From Serinicoccus chungangensis (lineage in GTDB: Bacteria; Actinomycetota; Actinomycetes; Actinomycetales; Dermatophilaceae): a stretch of 64,000 bases of DNA. Location: assembly GCF_001483745.1 (NCBI RefSeq), contig NZ_LQBL01000031.1, forward strand, positions 186,001-250,000. Direction: 5' to 3'. The notes beneath the pieces are model-generated. The model was not told the DNA's origin. It made no database searches and saw only the letters and a program-made list of their open reading frames with translations. Below are positions 43,721-52,622 of this stretch, piece after piece. The position numbers and the translations under genes were made by a program. Positions within the stretch are counted from its first letter, which is position 1. Each line of letters starts with the position of its first letter.

Positions 43721-46700
43721 ATGACGTGGGCGAGCTTCGCAAGGGCGCGGGCACGGTCCTCCCGGGGGCTGCTGCTCACGCTGCTGGCGCTCGTGACCGT
43801 CACGACGGCGATCATCGCCGGGACGGTCGGCTACTCGGCGGCCGCGGCCAGCACCGCCGCCCGCGGCGCGCTGACCGAGGGCGAGTCGACGCAGACCGGG
43901 GTGCAGGTGCAGACCCGGCTGGCCGAGGACCCGCGGCGCCAGGACGAGCAGGCGAGGCGCACGATCACCGGCGCCTTCGCGCCCGCCCCGGTGAGCATCG
44001 GCCGGCTCGTCGTCACCGAGCCGCGGCCGGTCGGCGTCGACGGGGCGGACGCGGCGCGCGAGCTCGTGCTCGTCGGCGGCCCGGAGCTGACGCTCGGTGA
44101 GGCACCCGGCGACCTGGTCACCGTCCTGGAGGGGACCTGGCCGCCCACCACCGGGGCCGGGGCGGGGGACGGCGTGGACGCCCCGGCGCCGGGGGCCCTG
44201 CACGTCGGGGCCGCGCGGGCCCTGGGCGTATCGGTCGGCGACACCGTGGTCGTCGACGACCGCGCCGTCGAGGTCACCGCGCTGTGGCAGCCGGTCGACC
44301 CCGCCGACGCCTTCTGGTTCGGCGACGAGCTGGTCCGCGCCGGGGCGACCGACGACGGGGCCGTCCTGGGTCCGCTCGTGGTGGACGAGGCGCTGGCGCA
44401 GCAGCTGGGGTCGCCCTTCGTGCGCTGGCCGGTCCGGCCCGACGTCGACCTCATCACCCCCGAGGACCTCGGGGTGCTCGCGACCGGCGCCGCGAGCCTG
44501 CGCTCGGACCTGCGGGACGCCGACGGGGTGGCGGTCCGGGGGGTGCAGGTCGAGGGCGACCTCGCCCCGACCGCCGGCCAGGCCTCGACCAACCTGGCCA
44601 CCGCCCGGGCCCTGGGGGTCGTCCCGCTGTCGGTGCTCGTCCTCGTCACCGGGCTCGCGGTCACCCAGCTGGCCCGGCTGCTGGCCGCCACCCGGGAGCC
44701 GCAGGCGCAGCTGCTCGTCGCGCGCGGGGCATCCCGCCGGCAGGTCCTGCTGACCGGTCTCCTCGAGTCGGTGCTCGTCGCGATGCTCGGCGCCGTGCTC
44801 GGCACCCTCATCGCCTGGGCGGTGATGCAGGCCGTGCCGGGCGGCGAGGGGCTGCTGGGGCGGCTCGTCGTCACCGCCCTGCTGACCCTGGCCGGCATCA
44901 CCCTGGCTCTCTGGGTCGTGGCCGTGCTCCAGGCACGCCGCCTCTCCGGCGGGGCGGCGGTGGCCGACCGGTCGGGTCGGGCCCGGGCCGCGACGACCCT
45001 CGCCGCCGTGGTCCTCGTCCTGGGGGCGGCCGCGGTCAGCTGGTGGCAGCTGCGCCGCGCGGGCTCCCCGGTGACCCGGGCCGAGGACGGCACCCTCGGC
45101 ACCGACCTCGTCGCCGCCGCCGCGCCGGCCCTGCTGCTGGCGGCCGCCGCCGTCCTCGCCACGGCCCTGCTGGGCCCGCTCAGCCGGCTGCTCGAGCTGG
45201 CCACCGGTCCCACCCGCGCCGCGCCGCAGCACCTCGCCGCCGCGCAGGTCAGCCGCCGCCTGCAGGTGTATGCCGTGCCCGTCGTCCTCGTCGTCCTCGC
45301 CGCCGGCTCGACGACGCTGGCGGCGCTCTTCTCCGGCACCAGCGCCCAGCTGCGCGACGACCTCGCGGCCGTGCGGGAGGGCGCACCCCTGCGGGCCGAC
45401 CTCGTCCGCCCGCCCGCCACGGTCGAGCCCGGTCTCGTGCCCGAACCTCCCCCGGACCTCGCCGCGCTGCCGGAGGTCGACGCGGCCGCCCTCGTCTGGT
45501 CCGACCCGGACGCCCGCGTCGGGGACGTCGACGTGCCGCTGACGCTGGCCCCCACCGGCACCGGCGCCGGCGGGCTCGGCGAGGTCGCGAACGTGCCCCA
45601 GGGCATACCGGGCGGCCTGGTGCCCGCCAGCCTGGACCGGGCGGTGGACGCCGACGGGGAGCCGCTCCCGGACTCGGCCGTCACCGTCCCCGAGGGTGCC
45701 GACGCCATCACCGCCGAGCTCGTCGTCGAGCGTGGCACCGACCCGTGGGAGCTGGCCCGGCTCGAGCAGCTCCCGGACGCCCAGGAGCGCCTCGTCACCG
45801 AGCTGGCCGCGGTCGGGTGGGACCCGGCGCAGACCGAGACGTCCGGGGGCTCGTTCGTCTACGCCCTCGACGACTCCCCGGACGCGGTCCGGCAGTCGCT
45901 GGACAGCGAGGTGGCCGCGGCCGCCGCGCCGGTCGAGCTCCGGGTGACCCTGCTGGTCGAGGATGTCGCCACCGGCCTGACCTCGCCGGTCACCTCCGAG
46001 GCGGTCCGGGCCGAGGGACCCCGGCTGGACTACGACCGGCAGGCGCTGGGCGGCTGGACCTCCTCCCCCGCCCGGACGACCGCGGACCTGCGCTTCGACC
46101 TGCCCGAGGGGCGCGAGCACCGGGTCCGGTCGGTGACGGTCAGCACGCCGGGCACGGCGGAGGACGTGCCGCCCGACCTCTTCTCCGGCTACAGCTCGAC
46201 CACCCTGGACCTCGACCTCGGACTGACCGCCGGGGGTGAGGAGCTGCTCACGGGGACGGACGGGTGGGGCAGCACGGCCGCGATGGACCGTGACCAGGCG
46301 GCGCCGCTGCTGGAGGAGGCCGCAGCGGTCGAGGACCCGTCCTTCGAGACGGTGATCGAGGTGGACCAGCGCTATGCCGGGGTGGGGCTGCCCCGCGTCT
46401 CCGGGGACGAGTCGAGCAACGAGGTCGACGTCCCGCCCTGGGTGGACACCACGGCCACCACCTGGCACCTGCAGGTCCCGGACCTGCGGCAGGAGCCGCT
46501 CGAGATCGGCGTGGCGCCCGGCGTGACCTACCGTGGCGGCCCGGTGGTCGGCCTGGGCTCAGGGGGCGCCGCGGCTGAGGAGCCACCGGGCGCGACCGTC
46601 CCCGTCGCCCTGACCCGGCAGACCGCTGCCGCCGCCGCCCTGACGGTCGGCGACCCGGTCACCCTGCGCCTCGTCGGCACCACCGTGCCGGCCATGGTGA

Positions 46701-47359
46701 CCCAGGTCGTGGCCGCGCTCCCCGGGCAGCAGGGAGAGACCGCAGCCCTCGCGGACTCGCGGGTCGCCTCCCGGGTCCTCGCCGAGCAGCAGCACAGCCT
46801 CACCTGGCCGGACGAGGTGTGGGCCACCCCCGCGGCGGGAGCGCCGTCCGCCGTCGCGGCCCTCACCGCCCGCGAGGACCTGCGCGCCGTCACCGGGCCG
46901 GGCACGCTCTCGGTGACGGACGCGACGAGCGCAGCCCGGCTGGTCTTCTGGGTCGCCTCGGCCGGGGCGGTCCTGCTGGCTCTGACCGGCGTCGCGGCCG
47001 TGGCGGCCACCCTGCTGGCCGCGCGCCGCCCGGAGGTCGCGGTGCTCCGCGCGCTGGGTATGCCGCCCGCCGCGCAGGCACGCTCGCGCGCCCTCGAGCT
47101 GGCCGGGGTGGTGCTGGTCGCGGCGGTCTTCGGCCTGGCCGCGGGCTGGCTGGTGGGCGGGGCGGTGGTGCCGGAGCTGGCCTCGTCGACCACGGCCCCC
47201 GGCCGGCTCCGGCTCCCGGCGGCGCTGCGGCTGGAGGCGCTGCCCTGGGCGGTGCTGCTCGCCCTCACCCTGGCGACGGCCGGACTGCTGAGCGTCCTGG
47301 TCGCGCGGCGGGTCCGCGCGCAGGCCCTGGACCGTGGCTACCGGGAGGAGATCCGGTGA
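43721..47359 (+). CDS. Large FtsX-like ABC permease
   Basis: 1212 aa. N-terminal helix (about 19-43), a first extracytoplasmic domain of about 260 residues, a first bundle of about six helices (residues 300-550, including SVLVLVTGLAVTQLARLLAA and RGASRRQVLLTGLLESVLVA), a second large periplasmic-type domain (560-1060), and three C-terminal helices (VASAGAVLLALTGVAAVAAT, LAGVVLVAAVFGLAAGWLVG, LLALTLATAGLLSVLVARRV). RALGMPPAAQARSRALELAG is the FtsX coupling motif. Partner of the downstream permease and ATPases. GTGA overlap couples it to the next gene. Confidence 0.85.
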   Translation: MTWASFARARARSSRGLLLTLLALVTVTTAIIAGTVGYSAAAASTAARGALTEGESTQTGVQVQTRLAEDPRRQDEQARRTITGAFAPAPVSIGRLVVTEPRPVGVDGADAARELVLVGGPELTLGEAPGDLVTVLEGTWPPTTGAGAGDGVDAPAPGALHVGAARALGVSVGDTVVVDDRAVEVTALWQPVDPADAFWFGDELVRAGATDDGAVLGPLVVDEALAQQLGSPFVRWPVRPDVDLITPEDLGVLATGAASLRSDLRDADGVAVRGVQVEGDLAPTAGQASTNLATARALGVVPLSVLVLVTGLAVTQLARLLAATREPQAQLLVARGASRRQVLLTGLLESVLVAMLGAVLGTLIAWAVMQAVPGGEGLLGRLVVTALLTLAGITLALWVVAVLQARRLSGGAAVADRSGRARAATTLAAVVLVLGAAAVSWWQLRRAGSPVTRAEDGTLGTDLVAAAAPALLLAAAAVLATALLGPLSRLLELATGPTRAAPQHLAAAQVSRRLQVYAVPVVLVVLAAGSTTLAALFSGTSAQLRDDLAAVREGAPLRADLVRPPATVEPGLVPEPPPDLAALPEVDAAALVWSDPDARVGDVDVPLTLAPTGTGAGGLGEVANVPQGIPGGLVPASLDRAVDADGEPLPDSAVTVPEGADAITAELVVERGTDPWELARLEQLPDAQERLVTELAAVGWDPAQTETSGGSFVYALDDSPDAVRQSLDSEVAAAAAPVELRVTLLVEDVATGLTSPVTSEAVRAEGPRLDYDRQALGGWTSSPARTTADLRFDLPEGREHRVRSVTVSTPGTAEDVPPDLFSGYSSTTLDLDLGLTAGGEELLTGTDGWGSTAAMDRDQAAPLLEEAAAVEDPSFETVIEVDQRYAGVGLPRVSGDESSNEVDVPPWVDTTATTWHLQVPDLRQEPLEIGVAPGVTYRGGPVVGLGSGGAAAEEPPGATVPVALTRQTAAAAALTVGDPVTLRLVGTTVPAMVTQVVAALPGQQGETAALADSRVASRVLAEQQHSLTWPDEVWATPAAGAPSAVAALTAREDLRAVTGPGTLSVTDATSAARLVFWVASAGAVLLALTGVAAVAATLLAARRPEVAVLRALGMPPAAQARSRALELAGVVLVAAVFGLAAGWLVGGAVVPELASSTTAPGRLRLPAALRLEALPWAVLLALTLATAGLLSVLVARRVRAQALDRGYREEIR

Positions 47360-50163
47360 GCCCGCGTCACGGCATACCTCGTGCTCCGGGGCCGACCCGG
47401 CTGGCCCGGCGCCAGTTCGCCGCCGACCCGTGGGTGTCGGTCGGCCTGGCCCTCCTCGTCGGCCTCGTGGCGCTGCTGCTCACGGCCGCGCCGCGCGGTC
47501 TCGTCGACGTGCAGGGCCGCCAGCTCGACCAGGAGGTCGGCGCCCTGTCCGCGGCGCAGCGCGACCTGCGCGGCGACTGGCAGCGCAGCGTGTACTACGG
47601 GAGCGCCGAGGACCTCACCGGCGACCCCGACGCTGACGGCTGGGCCCCCCTCGTCGAGGGCGCCGAGCGGGTCCGCAGCGAGCAGCCCGCACCGCTGCGT
47701 GACGTGCTCGGCCCGGCGCAGCTCCTGGCCCGGTTGCAGTCGGAGGTCCCCTTCACCCCCGACATCGAGTCCGGCTACTACGCCGCGACCCTGAGCCTCG
47801 CCGTCGACCCAGACCTGCGCGAGCACGTCGAGCTCGTCGAGGGTGACTGGCCCGAGCTGGTCGTCGGGCCCTCGCCCCTGGTGGGCGCCGGCGGGTCGGC
47901 GGACCGACCTGCGCAGGAAGGGCCCGAGGAGCCCGAGCCCGAGGACGCCCCGGAGGTGCCGATCGTGCTCCTCGAGGAGACGGCGCAGGAGCTGCACCTG
48001 GAGGTGGGCGACACGGTGCCGCAGACCGACCTCGTCGTCAGCGGCACCTACGTCCCCCGCGACCCGGACGACCCGCGGTGGCAGCACGTCGACAACGCCG
48101 CGGTCATGGGCACGCTCTACGACCCCAACCAGGGCGAGGCGGCCTTCCTCACCGGTTTCCTGTCCCCGGAGAACCGCGGGAGCACCGGTCAGCCGGCCAG
48201 CGTCTCGATGCGGGTCTGGTACCCCGTGGACCCCTCCGCGATCACCGGCACCACCGGCCAGGTCGAGGCGCTGACCGCCCAGGTCAACGGCTTCCTCGCC
48301 GCCCAGCACACGCTCGCCACCGCCGAGCAGATGGGCGACGCGCGGGCCGCCCAGATCCCGCTCTTCACCACCGACCTCACCGAGACGCTCGACCGGATCG
48401 CCGGCCAGCAGCGGGCGACGAGCTCGATGCTGGCGGTGGTGACGGCCGGTCCGCTCGGGGTGGCGCTCGCCGTCGCCGCGCTGGGGGCCCGGCTCGTCGT
48501 GCAGCGTCGGCAGCAGAGCCTGGCGATGACGCTCGCGCGCGGCGCCTCCCCCGCCCAGCTGCGCCGCCTGATCGCCGCCGAGGGCCTGCTGCTGGGGGTG
48601 CCGGCCGCCGCGCTCGGCCACGCCGCCGCGATGCTGCTCGTGCCCGGCCCGACCCCCTGGTGGCAGTGGGCGGTCTCGGGGGCGGTCGCCCTCGTCCCGT
48701 CGCTGGCGCTGGCCGCCTCGGTCGACGACGCCTCGCTGCTGACCCGGCGCCAGGACCTCGCCGGCCGCAGCCGCAGCCGGTGGCGCTGGGTGGTGGAGGT
48801 CGCCGTCGTCGTGCTGGCCGGGGTCGCGACCTGGCGGCTCCTGGGCCGCGGGGCCCGCGGGGACGACGCGGCCGCGACCGGCATCGACGTGCTCGCCGCG
48901 GCCACCCCCGTGCTGCTCGCCCTGGCCGCCTGCGCGCTCACCCTGCGCCTCTACCCCCTCCCCCTGGCCGCACTGACGAGGGTGCTGCGCGGACGGCCCT
49001 CGCTCACCCCGTTCCTGGGGTCGGCCCGCGCCCTGCGCGACCCGGCCGGTGGCCTGGTCCCGACCCTGGCCGTCGTCCTCGGCACCGCCGTTGCGCTGGT
49101 CAGCGCGGTGCTGCTGTCGACCGTGACCCGCGGCGCGCAGGTCGCGGCGTGGCAGGACAACGGCGCCCCCGTCCGGCTCACCGGGCCGGTCCTCACCGAC
49201 GAGCTGCGCGCCGAGATCGAGGCCGTCCCCGGGGTCGGCGCGGTCGGCGGCGTCGCCGACAGCGGAGCGACCCAGGACCTGGTCGTCGACGGGGAACGCA
49301 CCGCGGTGCGCGTCTGGGTGGCGGAGCCGCAGGTGGAGCAGGTGTATGCCTCCTCCGACCTCCTCGACGGCCCGCCGGCCGCGTTCTGGTCCGACGACGG
49401 CATACCCCCGGTCATGACGCTGCGCTCTGCCGGCGAGGCGGTGCCCGAGGGGGCGGGCGACGTCGCCGTCGCGGGCCTCGGGCAGGTCGAGGTGCTCGGC
49501 CACCTGGACGAGGTCCCCGGCATCCGGGTCACCGGTGCCGGCGTGCTCGTCGACGGGGACCGGTGGGTGGCGGCCGGGAGGACCCTGCCCAGCGTGTCCA
49601 CCACGCTCATCGGGGTCGAGGACGGCGCCGACCCGGCGGCGGTCGCCGACGCCGTGTCCGAGCTCGTCGGAACCGGTGGCGTGGTGACGACGGTCTCGTC
49701 CCGGCTGGAGACCTTCACCGAGGCGCCGGTGACGACCGGGCTGCGCCAGCTCTTCGTCGGGGCGACCGCGGTCTCCGCGCTGCTCACCGTCCTGGCCGTT
49801 GTCGTGGTGCAGCTCATGGGCTCGGGCGCCCGGACCCGCCTGCTCGCGACCCTGCGCACCCTCGGGCTGGCACCTGGCCAGACGCGGGCGCTGACGGCCT
49901 GGGAGCTGGCCCCGCTGCTGGCGACCTCCCTCGTCGTCGGGACGGTGCTGGGGCTCACCGTGCCCCGGGTCCTCCTGCGTGGCCTCGACCTCACGGGCCT
50001 CACCGGTGGGACCACCCAGCCCGCCCTCCACCTGGACCTGCCGCTGCTGGCCGCCGTGCTGGGCGCGGTGGTCCTGACCGTCCTGACCGCCGTCACCACC
50101 AGCGCCTGGCTCGCCGGGCGCACCAACCTCGCGCAGGCGCTGCGCGTCGGGGAGGACCGATGA
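47356..50163 (+). CDS. Second FtsX-like ABC permease
   Basis: 935 aa, GTG start. Helix at 28-44 (SVGLALLVGLVALLLT), large extracytoplasmic domain (about 50-350), helices at about 360-385, 410-432, 438-455, 475-495, 510-530, 565-590 and at the C-terminus (LRQLFVGATAVSALLTVLAV, LLATSLVVGTVLGLTVP, LLAAVLGAVVLTVLTAVTT). MTLARGASPAQLRRLIAAEG is a coupling-helix motif. Paralogous to the preceding gene but shorter. A heterodimeric permease with two ATPases is implied. Stop overlaps the next ATG. Confidence 0.85.
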   Translation: MSPRHGIPRAPGPTRLARRQFAADPWVSVGLALLVGLVALLLTAAPRGLVDVQGRQLDQEVGALSAAQRDLRGDWQRSVYYGSAEDLTGDPDADGWAPLVEGAERVRSEQPAPLRDVLGPAQLLARLQSEVPFTPDIESGYYAATLSLAVDPDLREHVELVEGDWPELVVGPSPLVGAGGSADRPAQEGPEEPEPEDAPEVPIVLLEETAQELHLEVGDTVPQTDLVVSGTYVPRDPDDPRWQHVDNAAVMGTLYDPNQGEAAFLTGFLSPENRGSTGQPASVSMRVWYPVDPSAITGTTGQVEALTAQVNGFLAAQHTLATAEQMGDARAAQIPLFTTDLTETLDRIAGQQRATSSMLAVVTAGPLGVALAVAALGARLVVQRRQQSLAMTLARGASPAQLRRLIAAEGLLLGVPAAALGHAAAMLLVPGPTPWWQWAVSGAVALVPSLALAASVDDASLLTRRQDLAGRSRSRWRWVVEVAVVVLAGVATWRLLGRGARGDDAAATGIDVLAAATPVLLALAACALTLRLYPLPLAALTRVLRGRPSLTPFLGSARALRDPAGGLVPTLAVVLGTAVALVSAVLLSTVTRGAQVAAWQDNGAPVRLTGPVLTDELRAEIEAVPGVGAVGGVADSGATQDLVVDGERTAVRVWVAEPQVEQVYASSDLLDGPPAAFWSDDGIPPVMTLRSAGEAVPEGAGDVAVAGLGQVEVLGHLDEVPGIRVTGAGVLVDGDRWVAAGRTLPSVSTTLIGVEDGADPAAVADAVSELVGTGGVVTTVSSRLETFTEAPVTTGLRQLFVGATAVSALLTVLAVVVVQLMGSGARTRLLATLRTLGLAPGQTRALTAWELAPLLATSLVVGTVLGLTVPRVLLRGLDLTGLTGGTTQPALHLDLPLLAAVLGAVVLTVLTAVTTSAWLAGRTNLAQALRVGEDR

Positions 50164-51251
50164 GCACGACCCCTCAGAGCCACCAGGAGCAGACCGTGGA
50201 CGACCAGGCCGGGCCCGCGACCGTGGACGACCAGGCCGGGCCCGCGACCGTGGACGACCACGCCACCCTCGGGACGGTGCGCGAGCACCAGGGCCCGGAC
50301 ATCTGGTGCGAGGACCTGGTGCGGATCTACTCCACCGAGGGCGTGGAGGTGCAGGCCCTGCAGGGGCTCAACCTCGTCGTCGACCCCGGTGACGTCGTCG
50401 CGCTGGTCGGGGCCAGCGGGTCGGGGAAGTCGACCCTGCTCGGCATCCTGTCCGGGCTGGACCGGCCGACCGGGGGCCGCGCCCGGGTGGCGGGGGTGGA
50501 CCTGCTGTCGATGGGCCGCGCGCAACGGGTCGACTACCAGCGGCACACCGTCGGGTTCGTCTGGCAGCAGACCTCCCGCAACCTGCTGCCCTTCCTCACC
50601 GCGGCCGAGAACGTCGCCCTCCCCATGGTCATCTCCGGCCGGCGGGAACGGGCCCGACGGGTGGCGGAGCTGCTCAGGCTGCTCGACCTGGACGACTGCG
50701 CCGACCGTCGCCCGACCGAGCTGTCCGGCGGGCAGCAGCAGCGGGTCGCGATCGCCACCGCCCTCGCGAACTCCCCCGCGGTGCTCCTCGCCGACGAGCC
50801 GACCGGCGAGCTCGACGACGCCGCCTCCGCCCAGGTGCTCGAGGTCATGCGCGAGGCCGCCGGCAGCCTCGGCACCACCGTGCTCGTGGTCACCCACGAC
50901 CCCACCGTCTCCGACCACGTGCGCCGCACGGTCGCGATCCGCGACGGCCGCACCTCGACCGAGGTGCTCCGGTATGTCGTGACCGACGAGTCCGGGGATC
51001 AGCGGCAGGTCGCCCGGGAGTACACCGTCATCGACCGGGCCGGGCGGATCCAGCTGCCGAAGGCGCACGTCGAGGGGCTCGGCCTGCGGGACCGGGTGCG
51101 GCTGGAGCACGAGAGCACCCACGTGCAGGTCTGGCCCGACGACGAGGAGCACCGGACGGGGCCGGGGTCGCGACCGCCGGACGACGGTGGTGCGACGCCG
51201 GCGCCCCGCACCGGGCGCGCGCCCCAGCCGCAGGAGGACGACGATGAGTGA
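50160..51251 (+). CDS. ABC ATPase with C-terminal AbrB-like domain
   Basis: 363 aa, ATG overlapping the permease stop. MacB/LolD-type ATPase domain (about residues 45-275): Walker A VGASGSGKSTLLG, signature LSGGQQQRVAIATALA, Walker B VLLADEPTGELDD, H-loop VVTHDP. The N-terminal 40 residues contain a 9-residue repeat (VDDQAGPAT) twice plus a partial copy. After the ATPase, residues about 288-320 read REYTVIDRAGRIQLPKAHVE and GLGLRDRVRLEHE, an AbrB/SpoVT-like swapped-hairpin motif, then an acidic tail. Fusion of a transporter ATPase to a DNA-binding-type fold is unusual. Confidence 0.87.
   Translation: MSTTPQSHQEQTVDDQAGPATVDDQAGPATVDDHATLGTVREHQGPDIWCEDLVRIYSTEGVEVQALQGLNLVVDPGDVVALVGASGSGKSTLLGILSGLDRPTGGRARVAGVDLLSMGRAQRVDYQRHTVGFVWQQTSRNLLPFLTAAENVALPMVISGRRERARRVAELLRLLDLDDCADRRPTELSGGQQQRVAIATALANSPAVLLADEPTGELDDAASAQVLEVMREAAGSLGTTVLVVTHDPTVSDHVRRTVAIRDGRTSTEVLRYVVTDESGDQRQVAREYTVIDRAGRIQLPKAHVEGLGLRDRVRLEHESTHVQVWPDDEEHRTGPGSRPPDDGGATPAPRTGRAPQPQEDDDE
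50196..50264 (+). repeat. In-frame 27-bp tandem repeat in the ATPase N-terminus
   Basis: A 27-bp unit beginning GTGGACGACCAGGCCGGGCC occurs at 50196-50222 and 50223-50249, with the first 11-12 bp of a third copy at 50250. It adds 9-residue units (VDDQAGPAT) without changing frame. Units 1 and 2 are identical, so it is recent or kept by recombination. Confidence 0.8.
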
Positions 51252-51963
51252 GCCGACGGCATACCGGACGGACGAGGAGGTCGAGGGGCCGCGCGCGGTG
51301 CTGGTCGGGGCCGGGCTGCACCGGACCTTCGGCAGCGGCGCCACCCAGGTGCACGCCGTCGCCGGGGTCGACCTGGAGGTGTCCCCCGGGCGTCTCACCG
51401 TGGTGCGCGGTCCGTCGGGCTCGGGCAAGACGACCCTGCTCAACCTGCTGGGCGGGCTCGACCGGCCGGACGCCGGTCAGGTGCTCCTCGACGACGGGCG
51501 GGTGCTCTCCGAGCTTCCCGAGAAGGAGGTCCTGGCGGTCCGGCGGGAGCGCATCGGCTACGTCTTCCAGAGCTTCGGGCTGGTGCCGGTGCTGTCGGCG
51601 GCCGAGAACGTCGAGGTCCCGCTGCGGCTCCAGCGGACCGCGGTGGGCGAGCGGGCCCGTCGGGTCGAGGAGGCGCTGGAGCTCGTCGGGCTGGCCCGGC
51701 ACAGCCGGCAACGGCCCTACGAGCTGTCCGGCGGCCAGCAGCAGCGGGTCGGCATCGCGCGGGCCCTCGTCGGCGAGCCGGACATCCTCGTCGCCGACGA
51801 GCCGACCGGGCAGCTGGACTCCGAGACCGGCGCCATGGTCATGGACCTGCTGGTGCGCCTCACCCACGAGCGCGGCATCGCCTCCGTGGTGTCCACCCAC
51901 GACCCGGTGCTCATGGAGCGCGCCGACCAGGTCGTCGAGCTGCACGACGGACGCCGGGTCTGA
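51244..51963 (+). CDS. ABC ATPase (LolD/MacB type)
   Basis: 239 aa, ATG overlapping the preceding stop by 8 bp. Walker A GPSGSGKTTLLNLL, Q-loop YVFQSFGLVPVLSA, signature ELSGGQQQRVGIARAL, Walker B LVADEPTGQLDSETG, STHDPVLMERA. It is a plain ATPase without the AbrB tail. With the fused ATPase and two FtsX permeases it forms a four-gene operon, each gene overlapping the next. Likely an exporter or lipoprotein-like transporter; substrate unknown. Confidence 0.9.
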   Translation: MSEPTAYRTDEEVEGPRAVLVGAGLHRTFGSGATQVHAVAGVDLEVSPGRLTVVRGPSGSGKTTLLNLLGGLDRPDAGQVLLDDGRVLSELPEKEVLAVRRERIGYVFQSFGLVPVLSAAENVEVPLRLQRTAVGERARRVEEALELVGLARHSRQRPYELSGGQQQRVGIARALVGEPDILVADEPTGQLDSETGAMVMDLLVRLTHERGIASVVSTHDPVLMERADQVVELHDGRRV

Positions 51964-51979
51964 GACCTCCCGCGCCCGA

Positions 51980-51997
51980 CCGGCGAATCGTCGCCGG
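51980..51997. terminator. Hairpin between convergent operons
   Basis: CCGGCGA pairs perfectly with TCGCCGG around ATCG, 16 bp after the ATPase stop and 57 bp before the stop of the convergent deaminase gene. Confidence 0.6.
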
Positions 51998-52053
51998 GGC
52001 CGCACTTCCACGGTCAGCAGCGCAGACCGCGGGTGCGGGTCACGGGATACGGC

Positions 52054-52545
52054 TCAGGAGGCGGCCTTGCGCGCGTGCAGCGCGCGCACTTGCTCCGCCA
52101 GCTCCGGGTCCGGCCCGGCGACCACGGCGCCGGGCACGAGGGCGGTGATCGGCAGCGGCGCGACGGCCCCCGGCGGCACGCCCAGCTCGGCCGACCAGAC
52201 GGAGAGCTGCTCGGTGGAGGAGGCGTAGACGATGCGGCCCAGGCCCACCCAGCCGTGCGCCGCGGCACACATCGGGCAGTGCTCGCCGGAGGTGTAGACG
52301 GTGCTCGCGGCGCGCTCCTGCGGCGAGAGGTGCTGCGCGGCCCAGCGGGCGATCGCGAGCTCCGGGTGCTGGGTGTGGTCGCCCCCCGACACGTGGTTGT
52401 GGTCCTCGAGCAGCACCTCGCCGCCGGCCGAGACGAGCAGCGAGCCGAACGGCTCGTCACCGGCGTCGAGCGCGGCCTCGGCCAGCTCGACGGCCCGGGA
52501 GAGGTGGGTCCGGTCGGTCGCGGAGATGCTCGTGCGTTCGCTCAC
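52054..52545 (-). CDS. Nucleoside/guanine deaminase-like enzyme (CDA fold)
   Basis: 163 aa, GTG start at 52545. Zinc-binding pattern of cytidine-deaminase-fold enzymes: HPELAIARW (HxE, proton shuttle) and GEHCPMCAAAHGWVG (PCxxC-type, here HCPMC). The Asn in FGSLLVSAGGEVLLEDHNHV is also typical of guanine deaminase/TadA relatives. The exact base is uncertain. Divergent from galE. Confidence 0.85.
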   Translation of the reverse strand: MSERTSISATDRTHLSRAVELAEAALDAGDEPFGSLLVSAGGEVLLEDHNHVSGGDHTQHPELAIARWAAQHLSPQERAASTVYTSGEHCPMCAAAHGWVGLGRIVYASSTEQLSVWSAELGVPPGAVAPLPITALVPGAVVAGPDPELAEQVRALHARKAAS

Positions 52546-52622
52546 GCCCCGAGGGTATGCCGCCGCCCTCCCGACCCGCCGCGTCACGGCATACCGGAGC
52601 TGCCGTCTGACACCATGACGGC

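Noticed and set aside
43664-46468. Minus-strand open frame of more than 900 codons opposite the first FtsX permease
   Set aside because: Low-complexity Arg/Gly/Gln shadow of the permease gene; the permease frame has clear helices and an FtsX motif.
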